A stretch of 64,000 nt of DNA from Bacteroidaceae bacterium (GTDB lineage Bacteria > Bacteroidota > Bacteroidia > Bacteroidales > Bacteroidaceae): NCBI GenBank assembly GCA_902362595.1, contig CABIXF010000016.1:1-64000 (forward strand). The letters are read 5' to 3'. This document shows positions 26,439 to 35,779 of this stretch, in pieces. Below the pieces are notes generated by a model. The model was not told the origin of the DNA. It did not search any database and was given only the letters and a program-made list of their open reading frames with translations. Within the stretch, counting starts at the first letter, position 1. The number at the start of each line of letters is the position of its first letter. The translations under genes were made by a program, and so were the position numbers.

Positions 26439-27344
26439 ATGAATGATATTTGTTGCATCGGACACATTACATTAGATAAAATTGTGACTCCAAAACAAAC
26501 TACTTACATGCCGGGAGGCACTTCGTATTATTTTTCTCACGGAATCCGCCGGTTGAATGACTTCAAAAACTACAAACTGGTCACAGCGGTTGCACCCAGT
26601 GAATACGGCATTGTGGAAGAAATGAGAAAGGAAGGTCTCCAAGTGGAAGTCCTCCCAAGCCGTCATACGGTGTACTTCGAAAATACATACGAAGAAAACC
26701 AGGACAACCGCTCCCAGCGTGTACTGGCAAAGGCCGACCCTTTTACGGCAGATGCCCTCAAGGACGAAAATGCACGCATCTTCCATTTGGGAAGTTTGTT
26801 GGCGGATGATTTTCCATTGGAAGTAGTCAAAGAACTGGCGCAAAAAGGTACCTTGGCCGTAGATGCACAAGGATATTTGCGGGAAGTGAAAGGCGAACAG
26901 GTATATCCTGTAGACTGGCATGAAAAGAAAAAAGCATTGAAATACATTGACATTCTGAAAGTCAACGAACACGAAGCAGAAGTGCTGACAGGATTCAAGG
27001 ACCCGCAGCAAGCCGCCCGCCAGTTGGCCCAATGGGGAGTAAAAGAAGTTCTGCTGACCTTGGGCAGTTTGGGAAGCATTATCTATGCCGAAGGTAAATT
27101 CTACAAGATACCAGCCTACGCCCCGAAAGAAGTGGTGGATGCCACAGGATGTGGAGATACCTATGTACTCGGTTATCTGTACATGCGCAACAAAGGTGCA
27201 TCCTATGCAGAAGCCGGATGTTTTGCTGCCGCCATGTCGACCATCAAACTGGAAAAATCAGGTCCTTTTTCCGGAACGGAAGAAGAGGTGTGGCATATCC
27301 TGCAAACCGACAAGGCTAAGCCGGAAGTGCTGGCTGCCAAATAA
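26439..27344 (+). CDS. PfkB-family carbohydrate kinase
   Basis: A ribokinase-superfamily sugar kinase of 301 residues. It has the N-terminal GG region (YMPGGTSYYFSHGIRRL) and the C-terminal signature DATGCGDTYVLGYL, with the catalytic Asp in GCGD (GAGD in most relatives). The start at 26439 follows the promoter at 26399; the frame upstream is open only by chance. The substrate cannot be told from sequence. The gene is head-to-head with inositol-3-phosphate synthase, and PfkB-family myo-inositol kinases are known, so an inositol substrate is possible. A hairpin terminator follows. Confidence 0.85.
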   Translation: MNDICCIGHITLDKIVTPKQTTYMPGGTSYYFSHGIRRLNDFKNYKLVTAVAPSEYGIVEEMRKEGLQVEVLPSRHTVYFENTYEENQDNRSQRVLAKADPFTADALKDENARIFHLGSLLADDFPLEVVKELAQKGTLAVDAQGYLREVKGEQVYPVDWHEKKKALKYIDILKVNEHEAEVLTGFKDPQQAARQLAQWGVKEVLLTLGSLGSIIYAEGKFYKIPAYAPKEVVDATGCGDTYVLGYLYMRNKGASYAEAGCFAAAMSTIKLEKSGPFSGTEEEVWHILQTDKAKPEVLAAK

Positions 27345-27371
27345 GCAAAACAAAATATTACATTATAAAGA

Positions 27372-27416
27372 AAGGGTTTGCACACTGAATCACTCAGCTG
27401 CAAACCCTTGTTTTTT
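27372..27416 (+). terminator. Terminator after the PfkB kinase
   Basis: AAGGGTTTGCA (27372-27382) pairs perfectly with TGCAAACCCTT (27399-27409), followed by G and six T residues. It is positioned between convergent pfkB and pstB genes. Confidence 0.85.
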
Positions 27417-27436
27417 ACCTGTCATCGGTTCTCGGA

Positions 27437-28207
27437 TTATCCCATCTTACCCGTCAGATAAGCACGGGTACGTTCGTCAACCGGATTCTTAAACATTTTT
27501 TCCGTATCATCGTATTCAATCAGTTCTCCCATATACATGAACATGGAGCGGTCGGAGATACGCATTGCCTGCGACATGTTGTGTGTCACAATCAAGATGG
27601 TCACCTCCTTCTTCAGCTGATCCATCAGGCCCTCAATGTGCTTGGTGGCAATCGGGTCCAAGGCAGAAGTCGGTTCGTCCATCAACAGTACATCCGGCTG
27701 AAGTGCCAGTGAGCGGGCAATGCACAAACGCTGCTGCTGTCCTCCGGACAGGAAGGTACCCCGCTTGGTCAAGGCATCCTTCACCTCGTCCCACAGGCAC
27801 ACGTTTCGCAGGTTGCGTTCCACGATTTCATCCTTCTGCGACTTGGACAGATGGATACCGTTCAGAATATATCCGGCCAACACATTGTCGTAAATATTCA
27901 TGGTTGGGAAAGGGTTCGGGCGCTGGAACACCATACCGATGCGGCGACGTTCTTCCATCGGGTGCATCTGCAACACGTTCTCCCCGTTCAGCAAAATCTC
28001 ACCCGTCACACGGATATTTTTATATAGCTCGTGCATACGGTTCACTGCACGCAGCAAGGTACTCTTTCCACATCCGGAAGGCCCCATGATGGCCGTAATC
28101 GTATTTTTTTCAATATCGGCCGATACGTGTTTCACGGCCATCACACTGCTGGTGTACGAGATGCACACATCTTTTATCTGGAGAATCGGATTCTTTATAT
28201 TTTCCAT
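27437..28207 (-). CDS. pstB: Phosphate ABC transporter ATP-binding protein
   Basis: The ATPase of the high-affinity phosphate importer, 256 residues, on the cytoplasmic face. Walker A GPSGCGKST, the signature LSGGQQQRLCIARS and Walker B VLLMDEPTSALDP are complete, and the PstB-specific Q-loop region FQRPNPFP is present. It overlaps pstA by 13 bp, so translation is coupled. It is the last gene of the operon; phoU, which commonly follows pstB, is absent here. Confidence 0.96.
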   Translation of the reverse strand: MENIKNPILQIKDVCISYTSSVMAVKHVSADIEKNTITAIMGPSGCGKSTLLRAVNRMHELYKNIRVTGEILLNGENVLQMHPMEERRRIGMVFQRPNPFPTMNIYDNVLAGYILNGIHLSKSQKDEIVERNLRNVCLWDEVKDALTKRGTFLSGGQQQRLCIARSLALQPDVLLMDEPTSALDPIATKHIEGLMDQLKKEVTILIVTHNMSQAMRISDRSMFMYMGELIEYDDTEKMFKNPVDERTRAYLTGKMG

Positions 28208-29064
28208 TTCTTTGCAATTCGTTTAGCTAATAAATTCAGACATAACACAAAAGTCAACAGGAACAGGGAAGCTCCCCATATCAGGCTCTGCAGGTTCGGA
28301 TCGTTGAAGAATTCCCAAATCAGCAACGGCACGGCCGACATCGGCTTAGTCATGTTCCAGCTGATAGCCGCACCTCCTAAAGCCGTAAACATCAACGGGG
28401 CTGTTTCACCTACCACACGCGAGATGGCCAGCAAGATACCGGTAAAGATACTGCCCAAAGCGGAAGGTAACATCACCTTCAACATCACCCGCCAATAGCT
28501 TCCTCCCAAAGCCAGTCCGGCTTCTTTCAACGTTTCCGGAAGCACCTTCATGGTTTCCTCCGTAGAACGGATAATCAACGGCAGCATCATGATGAACAGG
28601 GCCACACTTCCGGCAATGGCCGAATATCCTTTCATCGGCACCACCACCCAGATGTAAGTGATAATACCAATAATGATGGACGGAGTTCCCTGCAGCAAGT
28701 CGGTCAGGTAACTGACAATCACCGCAAACCAACTTTTTCTGTATTCCGAAAGACAAATACCACAAAGTATCCCTACCGGAATGGCTACTACAGCCGCCAG
28801 AATCAGCATCAGGAAGGTTCCGATAATTCCGTTGGCAATTCCTCCCGGAATGGCTTCTCCGGCAGAAGCGGCCATCATTGCCTTATAGGCATTTGGCGTG
28901 GCTTCCGTGATGAACGACCAGCCCAACTGTCTCCATCCTTTCACCAATACTTCTCCCAGTATGGCCAGCAACGGAATTGCAGTCACTCCCGACAGTACAC
29001 ATACCAAGATGTAAAGCAACCGGCTCTTCAGGATACGCAATTTTATATTATTTCCATACAACAT
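28195..29064 (-). CDS. pstA: Phosphate ABC transporter permease PstA
   Basis: An inner-membrane permease of 289 residues with about six membrane segments and the binding-protein-dependent transport (EAA) loop ETLKEAGLALGGSYWRVMLKVMLPSA that docks PstB. It pairs with PstC. It lies 20 bp after pstC and overlaps pstB by 13 bp. Confidence 0.95.
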   Translation of the reverse strand: MLYGNNIKLRILKSRLLYILVCVLSGVTAIPLLAILGEVLVKGWRQLGWSFITEATPNAYKAMMAASAGEAIPGGIANGIIGTFLMLILAAVVAIPVGILCGICLSEYRKSWFAVIVSYLTDLLQGTPSIIIGIITYIWVVVPMKGYSAIAGSVALFIMMLPLIIRSTEETMKVLPETLKEAGLALGGSYWRVMLKVMLPSALGSIFTGILLAISRVVGETAPLMFTALGGAAISWNMTKPMSAVPLLIWEFFNDPNLQSLIWGASLFLLTFVLCLNLLAKRIAKKWKI

Positions 29065-29084
29065 AAATTCTTCTTTTTAGAGAG

Positions 29085-29942
29085 TTAGACATGACGGGCA
29101 CGGCGAATCAAAATCTTACCGATAATATTGATAATGGCTGTAATCAAGAACAACAGCAATCCGATGGCTATCAGTGAAGACAGTTTCAAGCCATCCGCTT
29201 CTCCAAACTGGTTGGCAATGATACTCGCCATGGTGTTTCCCGTGGTACGCAACGTGTCGGGCATCTGGTTGGTATTACCAATCAACATGGTTACCGTCAT
29301 GGTTTCTCCCAATGCACGGCCAATGGCCAAAATGTAAGAAGAGAAGATACCGGAACCCGCCATTGGGAAAATCACTCGCCGGATGACTTCTGCCCGTGTC
29401 GCTCCCATGGCATAAGCCCCTTCCTTCAAATCAGAAGGAACCATCTTGATGAACTCCGAACTCAGTGAAGCTGCATAAGGCACAATCATGATGGCCAGCA
29501 CAAACGAAGCGGTCAGGATACCCGAGCCTTGCGGTGACAAATTCAAATGCATGAACACCGTACGAAGTACGTAAAATCCCCACAGACCATAGATAATAGA
29601 AGGAATACCTGCCAGCAAATCAATCACAGTTCCCAGTATGGCGGCAATTTTCTTTCCGCGGAAATATTCACCGGTAAACAATGCGACAGGAAGAGAGAAA
29701 GGAATACACATCAGCAAGGCCAATATAGTGGTCAGCAGTGTACCTGTAATAAAAGGAAGAGCGCCATAACTTTCTTTGCCGGCGGTGGTCACCCAGTCGT
29801 CCGAGAAAATGAAGTTCCAGAAGCCGAATGTTTCAAAAGCTCCAGAAGCGTCAACGGTGAGGGAGTAAATAATTCCCCCACCAATGACTGGTATCACAAT
29901 CGCCGATAAGATAAGTAAGACTTTAAAAATTTTGTCTTGCAT
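29085..29942 (-). CDS. pstC: Phosphate ABC transporter permease PstC
   Basis: The second inner-membrane permease of the phosphate importer, 285 residues. Six hydrophobic segments are visible, with the EAA loop DLKEGAYAMGATRAEVIRRVIFPMA. It is shorter than many PstC proteins because no extended N-terminal region is present. The gene lies 15 bp after pstS and 20 bp before pstA. Confidence 0.95.
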   Translation of the reverse strand: MQDKIFKVLLILSAIVIPVIGGGIIYSLTVDASGAFETFGFWNFIFSDDWVTTAGKESYGALPFITGTLLTTILALLMCIPFSLPVALFTGEYFRGKKIAAILGTVIDLLAGIPSIIYGLWGFYVLRTVFMHLNLSPQGSGILTASFVLAIMIVPYAASLSSEFIKMVPSDLKEGAYAMGATRAEVIRRVIFPMAGSGIFSSYILAIGRALGETMTVTMLIGNTNQMPDTLRTTGNTMASIIANQFGEADGLKLSSLIAIGLLLFLITAIINIIGKILIRRARHV

Positions 29943-29957
29943 AATCTTTCGTCTTAA

Positions 29958-31016
29958 TTATTTAAGAATCGGCTGTCCATCGTAAGTTACAGCTTTCAGA
30001 TTCTGAAGGCTGAGTTCTACGGCCTTCTTAGGCAGCGGAGCATAGTGTACGGTAGCCGTAGTCTGCTGTACGCTGTCGCTCAGCATATACTGCATCAATT
30101 CCAAAGTAGCTTTTGCCTGATTCAAAGAACGTTCTGCGTAATGCTGTTCCTTGTAAATCAACAGCCAGGTGAAGCAGCTGATAGGATAAGCGCCGGCTGC
30201 ATCGGCATCTGTAATAGAGCAGCGTGTATCCTGAGGAATGTCACCGGCAGCAGCCGAGATACTTTCAGTAGAAGGCGTTACCAGTTCACCGCGCTTGTTG
30301 TACACACTGGCATACGCAATTTTCTGTGCGAAAGCATATTCAGAACCGATATATCCCAATGAGTAAGGAGTCTGTGCGATGATTCCAGCCACACCCGGAT
30401 TACCTTTTGCAGCCTGTCCTACCGGGAAGTCGACCGTCTTTCCTGCTCCATAAGTGTTCTTCCAGTTTTCACTGACTTTTGACAGATAATCGGTAAAGAT
30501 GAAAGTTGTACCACTACCGTCTGAACGGTAAGCCAGGATAATTTTCTTGGCCGGCAGTGTCACATCCGGATTCAGTTTCTGCAAACGGGCATCGTTCCAG
30601 TCAGTAATCTTGCCGGCATAGATATCGGCAATCACGTCACCCGACAGGTTCAGTTTCACTACATCCGGCAAGTTGTAAGCCATCACTACAGCTCCCATAC
30701 AGGTCGGGATGTGTACCACCGGCTGCATTTCCTTCATTTCATCGTCGCTCAAGAACGCATCACTACCGGCAAAGTCTACGATGCCATCCTTCAGGTTACG
30801 GACACCACCGCCACTACCGATACCTCCGTAAGATACCTTGTCGCCGGAAGTAGCATTGTAGTTCTCGAATGACATATTGTAAAATGGCAAGGGGAAAGTG
30901 GCCCCTGCACCAGTCAGTTCCACGGATTCACGTCCATTAGCAGATTTCTGTCCACCACAAGCTGCGAGTGACAAAGCCATCGCTCCAGCAATTAAAGGCA
31001 AATAAAACTTTTTCAT
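29958..31016 (-). CDS. pstS: Phosphate-binding protein PstS, lipoprotein
   Basis: The periplasmic phosphate receptor of the Pst importer, 352 residues. The start MKKFYLPLIAGAMALSLAAC gives a lipobox, so it is probably membrane-tethered. The phosphate-binding loops GAGATFPLPFY, GGIGSGGG and RSDGSGTTF are intact. A slightly longer start at 31028 is possible but lacks a benefit. It follows the porin gene by 54 bp and probably shares its PHO-type control. Confidence 0.95.
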   Translation of the reverse strand: MKKFYLPLIAGAMALSLAACGGQKSANGRESVELTGAGATFPLPFYNMSFENYNATSGDKVSYGGIGSGGGVRNLKDGIVDFAGSDAFLSDDEMKEMQPVVHIPTCMGAVVMAYNLPDVVKLNLSGDVIADIYAGKITDWNDARLQKLNPDVTLPAKKIILAYRSDGSGTTFIFTDYLSKVSENWKNTYGAGKTVDFPVGQAAKGNPGVAGIIAQTPYSLGYIGSEYAFAQKIAYASVYNKRGELVTPSTESISAAAGDIPQDTRCSITDADAAGAYPISCFTWLLIYKEQHYAERSLNQAKATLELMQYMLSDSVQQTTATVHYAPLPKKAVELSLQNLKAVTYDGQPILK

Positions 31017-31070
31017 TGTGTTATACATTTATATAAGTTATGAATCTATTTGTTTTTCTCGTCTCACATC

Positions 31071-32066
31071 TCAAATGGCAAAGGAAGCGTTCAGATACAC
31101 ATAGCTCGACAGCTTTCCTCCCTCTGCTTTCGGCGACCAAAGGCGAACGTTCGGCGCCAGCTTCACGTACTTGCCCAGTTTGAACTCCGCTCCCAGCATA
31201 CCGGCCATTCCGTCGGCATCCTTGTTCCAGTCATTCTTGGAAGAAAGCATGTCCCAACGCCCGAAAAGACCGATTTTCTTGTTCAGCTGAGCCGAAGCGT
31301 ACACTGACACACCATCCTGGTCACAACCATCCACATATTTAGCATTGGTTTGGTAGTTATATTCAGCTGCCACCGAAAAGGCATCATTTTTATACCCCAC
31401 AAAGGCCGCCAGATTGGTAATCCCTTTTTCACCTTCTTCCACCGCCTCATTATAAGAACCATACGCGCGAACCACAAGCCCTTTTACCGGAGTCAGCGTG
31501 ACGCCAGCCCCATATTGCAAACCGTCTTTCACCTGCACCTTCTTATAACCTTCTCCGTTGGCCACAATCACATCAGCCGAAACCACCTTATTGAACTTAT
31601 AGGCTACAGAGAATGCCAGGTCGGCACTGCTTCCGAACTTGTATTCATCCTGAAAAGACTTCATCACATAACGCTTGCCCCAGAAATCTTCCTGTAGCTT
31701 GAACTGTGTGGTACTGATTAATCCGGCGTTCAGCGTCCATCCTTTCTGCTTCCACGTAATCTGTGCGTTCTTGATATAACCGATACGATGGTAATCACCT
31801 ACATCCTGCGACTGACCGAAGTCCACCACTGCCTTCATCTGCAAACCGTGAGGCAAGTTGTATTGATAACCCAGATACGCGCGGTCCAATCCAAATCCCC
31901 TGTCATCATTCACATGGCCGAAACCGGAATGCACATCAGAATAGATGGTAATAATAGCCGCACCTTTTTTTTCGGCGGGTTCCGACTTGTCGGGATTACT
32001 CTCAGCAAAAGTTGGCACCGCAACACAGGCACATGCCATCAAAAACCATGAAATTCTTTTCTTCAT
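31071..32066 (-). CDS. Outer-membrane porin leading the pst operon
   Basis: A 331-residue beta-barrel protein with a signal peptide (1-21, ending TFAES). Alternating strands and a terminal Phe region (YVYLNASFAI) support an outer-membrane channel like the phosphate-selective OprP/OprO group, though the identity is weak by eye. It is first in a minus-strand run porin-pstS-pstC-pstA-pstB, so it probably admits phosphate across the outer membrane. A PHO-box-like repeat lies at 32152-32181, upstream of the likely promoter. Confidence 0.8.
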   Translation of the reverse strand: MKKRISWFLMACACVAVPTFAESNPDKSEPAEKKGAAIITIYSDVHSGFGHVNDDRGFGLDRAYLGYQYNLPHGLQMKAVVDFGQSQDVGDYHRIGYIKNAQITWKQKGWTLNAGLISTTQFKLQEDFWGKRYVMKSFQDEYKFGSSADLAFSVAYKFNKVVSADVIVANGEGYKKVQVKDGLQYGAGVTLTPVKGLVVRAYGSYNEAVEEGEKGITNLAAFVGYKNDAFSVAAEYNYQTNAKYVDGCDQDGVSVYASAQLNKKIGLFGRWDMLSSKNDWNKDADGMAGMLGAEFKLGKYVKLAPNVRLWSPKAEGGKLSSYVYLNASFAI

Positions 32067-32120
32067 CTTTATCTTTTTGGAGATTTATATTTTTGACACT
32101 GCAAAGGTCTTGAATTGGTA

Positions 32121-32181
32121 TTACAAATAGATGTCATCCACTTAAAGAAAATGTAACACCCTGTTACAAATGTATTACAAA
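32121..32181 (-). promoter_or_regulatory. PHO-box-like direct repeats upstream of the porin-pst operon
   Basis: TTACAAA occurs at 32164-32170 and again at 32175-32181, two 7-bp direct repeats with a 4-bp spacer and an 11-bp period, the layout of PhoB boxes. A third copy lies at 32121-32127. A perfect 7-3-7 palindrome TGTAACA-ccc-TGTTACA (32152-32168) overlaps the second copy. The operon start at 32066 lies about 85-115 bases downstream on the minus strand. Confidence 0.6.
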
Positions 32182-32185
32182 AGCA

Positions 32186-32246
32186 GAATATCGCCTTCCG
32201 AAGTCTCTATTGCAAAAGAAAACGATCGATTCAGAAGACGATATTC
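32186..32246 (-). terminator. Hairpin after the GH51 gene
   Basis: Arms 32186-32198 and 32234-32246 pair over 13 bp with one G-T wobble. On the minus strand TTTTG follows a few bases later. It lies 62 bases past the GH51 stop and separates it from the pst promoter region. Confidence 0.55.
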
Positions 32247-32307
32247 AGCTTATTCCCAACAATTTATCTTCCTTCAGTTTCACTAACCAAAGGATAAATG
32301 AATCTGG

Positions 32308-33846
32308 TTACTTAATTTCCAGTGTTACGATAGATTTGGCCGGTAATTTGATTTCCAACCCGTTTTTGGTCAGTTTGGCACCTTTGAAATCAGCCAGTTT
32401 CACCTTGTCAGGCTGTTCAAACGTATTATAATCGTCTATATTGTCGGAGGTCAGAATACGGCCGGTCACCGATTTGGCTTTCACGTCACCCAACGTCAGC
32501 GTGATGTCCTGTGATTCTTTCAGGTCAATGTTCGACAAGGATACATGGATGGCTCCGGCTTTATCGCGGGAAGCGGTGGCACTGACCATCGGCACAATGC
32601 GGTCGTCGCGTACGATTTTCCGTTCACACTGTAAATCCAAAGGCAGATAGGTGGCATCCTGATGCACATTATACATCTGGAACACATAATAGGTCGGAGT
32701 CAGCACCATCTTGTCGTCCTTTGTCAAAATCATGGACTGAAGCACATTGACCACCTGTGCGATGTTGGTCATCTTCACACGGTCAGTGTACTTATGGAAA
32801 ATGTCCAGACTCAAGGAAGCCACAAACGCATCACGCAGCGTGTTCTGCTGGTAAAGATGCCCGCTAACGGTGCCCGGTTCTTCATCCCACCAGGTTCCCC
32901 ATTCGTCGACCATCAATCCAATCTGCTTCTTCGGGTCGTATTTGTCCATGATAGCAATGTGGCGTTTCAGCACGTCTTCAATTTCACGGCACTTACCTAC
33001 CGTCCAGTAATAATCCTCGTCGTTGAACTTGGTAGCCGAACCTTTGCTGCCATCCCAACCCAATACCGTATAATAATGCAAGGAAATACCATCCATGCGA
33101 TGTCCGATGTTCTTCATCAGCACCTCGGTCCAGTTGTAGTCATAATCGCTGGCTCCACTGGCAATCTTAAACAGACGGTTGCCGTCGTAATTGCGGCAAT
33201 AAGTGGAATAACGGCGATACAAATCGGAATAGTATTCCGGACGCATGCTGCCACCGCATCCCCAACTTTCATTTCCGACGCCGAAATATTTCACCTTCCA
33301 CGGTTTTTCACGTCCGTTTTCCTTTCTCAGTTTTGCCATCGGGCTTCCCTGTTCAGAGGTCATGTATTCCACCCACTTGGCCATTTCTTCCACACTTCCG
33401 CTACCTACGTTTCCGCTGATGTAAGGTTCACATCCCAGCATTTCGCACAGGTTCAGAAATTCGTGCGTACCGAAACTGTTGTCTTCCACGGTACCTCCCC
33501 AGTTGTTGTTGACCATGCGCGGACGTTTTTCACGCGGACCGATGCCGTCCATCCAGTGATATTCATCGGCAAAGCATCCTCCCGGCCAACGAAGTACAGG
33601 CACTTTCAAAGCCTTCAACGCCTCGAATACGTCTTTACGATACCCGTTGATGTTCGGTATCGGCGAATCTTCTCCCACCCAGAGACCACCATAAATACAG
33701 GTACCCAGATGTTCGGCAAACTGACCATAAATTTCTTTGTTGATGATTTGTTTTCCCTGTTCCGGATGAACAGTCACTGTAGCCTTTTGTTGGGCAAACA
33801 AAGGCATCGCGGCAAAAAAAGCCAACCCTAGAATTGCATTTTTCAT
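32308..33846 (-). CDS. Alpha-L-arabinofuranosidase, GH51
   Basis: An exported glycoside hydrolase of 512 residues that removes arabinofuranosyl side groups from arabinan or arabinoxylan. A signal peptide (1-19, ending LFAQQ) directs it to the periplasm. The TIM barrel has acid/base Glu193 in GVGNESWG and nucleophile Glu315 in [11 protein letters not shown]-terminal beta-domain follows ([13 protein letters not shown]). No SusC/SusD pair or regulator is adjacent, so it is not in an evident polysaccharide locus. A -7 element lies at 33883-33890. Confidence 0.93.
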   Translation of the reverse strand: MKNAILGLAFFAAMPLFAQQKATVTVHPEQGKQIINKEIYGQFAEHLGTCIYGGLWVGEDSPIPNINGYRKDVFEALKALKVPVLRWPGGCFADEYHWMDGIGPREKRPRMVNNNWGGTVEDNSFGTHEFLNLCEMLGCEPYISGNVGSGSVEEMAKWVEYMTSEQGSPMAKLRKENGREKPWKVKYFGVGNESWGCGGSMRPEYYSDLYRRYSTYCRNYDGNRLFKIASGASDYDYNWTEVLMKNIGHRMDGISLHYYTVLGWDGSKGSATKFNDEDYYWTVGKCREIEDVLKRHIAIMDKYDPKKQIGLMVDEWGTWWDEEPGTVSGHLYQQNTLRDAFVASLSLDIFHKYTDRVKMTNIAQVVNVLQSMILTKDDKMVLTPTYYVFQMYNVHQDATYLPLDLQCERKIVRDDRIVPMVSATASRDKAGAIHVSLSNIDLKESQDITLTLGDVKAKSVTGRILTSDNIDDYNTFEQPDKVKLADFKGAKLTKNGLEIKLPAKSIVTLEIK

Positions 33847-33882
33847 AACTTTATTGATTTTATTTTGTCGTTTTTCACCCTA

Positions 33883-33890
33883 CAAAAATA
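33883..33890 (-). promoter_or_regulatory. -7 promoter element for the GH51 gene
   Basis: The minus strand reads TATTTTTG about 37 bases before the ATG at 33846. Confidence 0.5.
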
Positions 33891-34028
33891 AATAATTTTC
33901 CTACGCATAAGGTGTACAACAACACACTTTCAGGAGGAGAATTGAACATTCCCTTAAAAATACTTGAAAAATAAACTCCAAAGCACATATTCCTTCCCGT
34001 CTTCGCAACAGGATACCAAGTTTTCTAC

Positions 34029-34036
34029 TACTTTTG
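34029..34036 (+). promoter_or_regulatory. -7 promoter element for mltG
   Basis: TACTTTTG lies 18 bases before the ATG at 34055. A TTG codon at 34034 falls inside this element and so is not the start. Confidence 0.5.
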
Positions 34037-34054
34037 CATCCAAAATTATTTCAC

Positions 34055-35080
34055 ATGCATTCTAAGAAACGAATTATTCTTTGGTCTGTCATAGCGACCG
34101 TCCTTCTAGCAGGAATCATCAGCATCTTCTGTCTGCTGTTCAACCGTCCGCTTCAGCTCACGCAGCCCACCTTTATTTACATTGACGGCGACGACACCGC
34201 TGATTCGGTTTATGTCAAGATACAGCACGACCTGCATGGAAAGCACCTGGCAGGTTTCCGCATGCTTTCACGCTTCAAATCTTATGACAAGCATATTCAC
34301 ACTGGAGCTTACCGCTTTGACGCGCAGACCAACACCCTGACCTTGTTCCGTCGTCTGAGCAGCGGACACCAGACACCGGTAAAAGTAACCATCCCCAGCG
34401 TCCGTACACTGGACCGCCTGGCACATTCACTGGACCGCCAACTCATGGCCGATTCCACGGAAATTTTCACGCTGATGTGCGACAGCAGTTTCTGTGATTC
34501 TTTGGGATTCACCTACGAAACGCTTCCGGCACTCTTTATTCCGAATACCTACGAGGTGTACTGGAACATGCAGGCGAAAGATTTCTTCCAACGTATGAAA
34601 AAGGAATACAACCGTTTTTGGAACGAAGAGCGGAAAGCGAAGGCAAAGGCTGCCGGACTGACTCCGGTGGAGGTGAGCACACTCGCCTCCATCGTGGAAG
34701 AAGAAACTGCCAACCGGGGAGAGATGCCCATGGTGGCCGAACTCTATCTGAACCGTCTGCAAGCCGATATGCCGCTGCAAGCCGACCCTACCGTGAAATT
34801 CAGCTTACAGGAATTCGGCCTGCGTCGCATCCTCCACAAGCATTTGGAGGCAGACAGCCCCTACAACACCTACAAGCATACCGGACTTCCTCCCGGACCT
34901 ATCCGCATTGCTTCTATTCAGGGCATAGAAAGCGTGTTGAATCATGCACAACATGACTATCTTTATATGTGTGCCAAGGAAGATTTCTCGGGCACGCATA
35001 ATTTTGCCGTCACCTTTGCCGAACACCAGGCCAATGCGCGCCGTTACCAGCAGGCGTTGAACAAGAGAAACATCCGTTAG
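34055..35080 (+). CDS. mltG: Endolytic murein transglycosylase MltG
   Basis: An inner-membrane lytic transglycosylase of 341 residues that cleaves nascent glycan strands and sets their length. One membrane helix lies at about 5-26. The catalytic block LASIVEEETANRGEMPMVA carries the expected Glu, and LQADPTVKF, HTGLPPGPI and NFAVTFAEH complete the YceG fold. The start at 34055 fits the promoter position. The gene ends 6 bp from the stop of the convergent ktrA gene with no room for a separate terminator. Confidence 0.95.
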   Translation: MHSKKRIILWSVIATVLLAGIISIFCLLFNRPLQLTQPTFIYIDGDDTADSVYVKIQHDLHGKHLAGFRMLSRFKSYDKHIHTGAYRFDAQTNTLTLFRRLSSGHQTPVKVTIPSVRTLDRLAHSLDRQLMADSTEIFTLMCDSSFCDSLGFTYETLPALFIPNTYEVYWNMQAKDFFQRMKKEYNRFWNEERKAKAKAAGLTPVEVSTLASIVEEETANRGEMPMVAELYLNRLQADMPLQADPTVKFSLQEFGLRRILHKHLEADSPYNTYKHTGLPPGPIRIASIQGIESVLNHAQHDYLYMCAKEDFSGTHNFAVTFAEHQANARRYQQALNKRNIR

Positions 35081-35086
35081 GCTTAC

Positions 35087-35776
35087 CTAACGGACGGATT
35101 TCCAAAACTGCATGAAACGGGAATAAGGACCGTAGCACACCAGGCCGTCGCCTTGCTGCAATGCATAGTCCTCGGGGAATGCATTGGAAACTTCGCGTTC
35201 AAAGACGGAGATTCCCAGAAAATTCTGAACCTGCTTTCCCTTTATTAGCGAAATCAGCTTGATGCCGAACTCCTGCTCCAGATTCAGTTCGTTCAGGTGA
35301 TAACCTACCAGTTTGGAAGGTACCACAAACTTGAACACATACGTATTTTCGTCAATCTGAAACAACTCGGCTCCTCCGTCCAATTCCAGCTGCTGCGCCA
35401 GCAAACGGGCAGCATCCTGCTCGGGAGTCAGGATACGGTCGATGGAAAAAGCTTCCAGCACCGCCTTATGCACCTCATCGACAGCCCGGGCATAGATACG
35501 TTTCACCTTCAGTTTCTTCAGCAGCGACACAATGCGGACCGAGGCCCCGAAATTGTCGCCTATCGCCACAATGGCCGCATCCACGCTTTTTAAAGGCAGC
35601 ACGGAAAGAGCCGTCTCATCCGTAGCATCGAGCACAAACGACGCCGCCATGCGGTCTTTCACACTGTCCACATGCAGGCTATTGCTGTCGACCCCTGCCA
35701 CTTCATGCCCCATGGCAGTCAGTTCCATTGCCAGCATACTGCCATAATGGCCCAAACCAATAATCAGATATTTCAT
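35087..35776 (-). CDS. Potassium uptake regulatory subunit, KtrA/TrkA type
   Basis: A cytoplasmic gating subunit of 229 residues for the K+ channel encoded just upstream. The N-terminal RCK Rossmann domain starts LIIGLGHYGSMLAMEL, with a nucleotide-binding acidic residue in GVD. A TrkA-C domain lies after residue 140. It is a single-RCK protein, unlike E. coli TrkA with two. It lies 3 bp after the membrane subunit gene and converges on mltG. Confidence 0.92.
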   Translation of the reverse strand: MKYLIIGLGHYGSMLAMELTAMGHEVAGVDSNSLHVDSVKDRMAASFVLDATDETALSVLPLKSVDAAIVAIGDNFGASVRIVSLLKKLKVKRIYARAVDEVHKAVLEAFSIDRILTPEQDAARLLAQQLELDGGAELFQIDENTYVFKFVVPSKLVGYHLNELNLEQEFGIKLISLIKGKQVQNFLGISVFEREVSNAFPEDYALQQGDGLVCYGPYSRFMQFWKSVR

Positions 35777-35779
35777 ACG

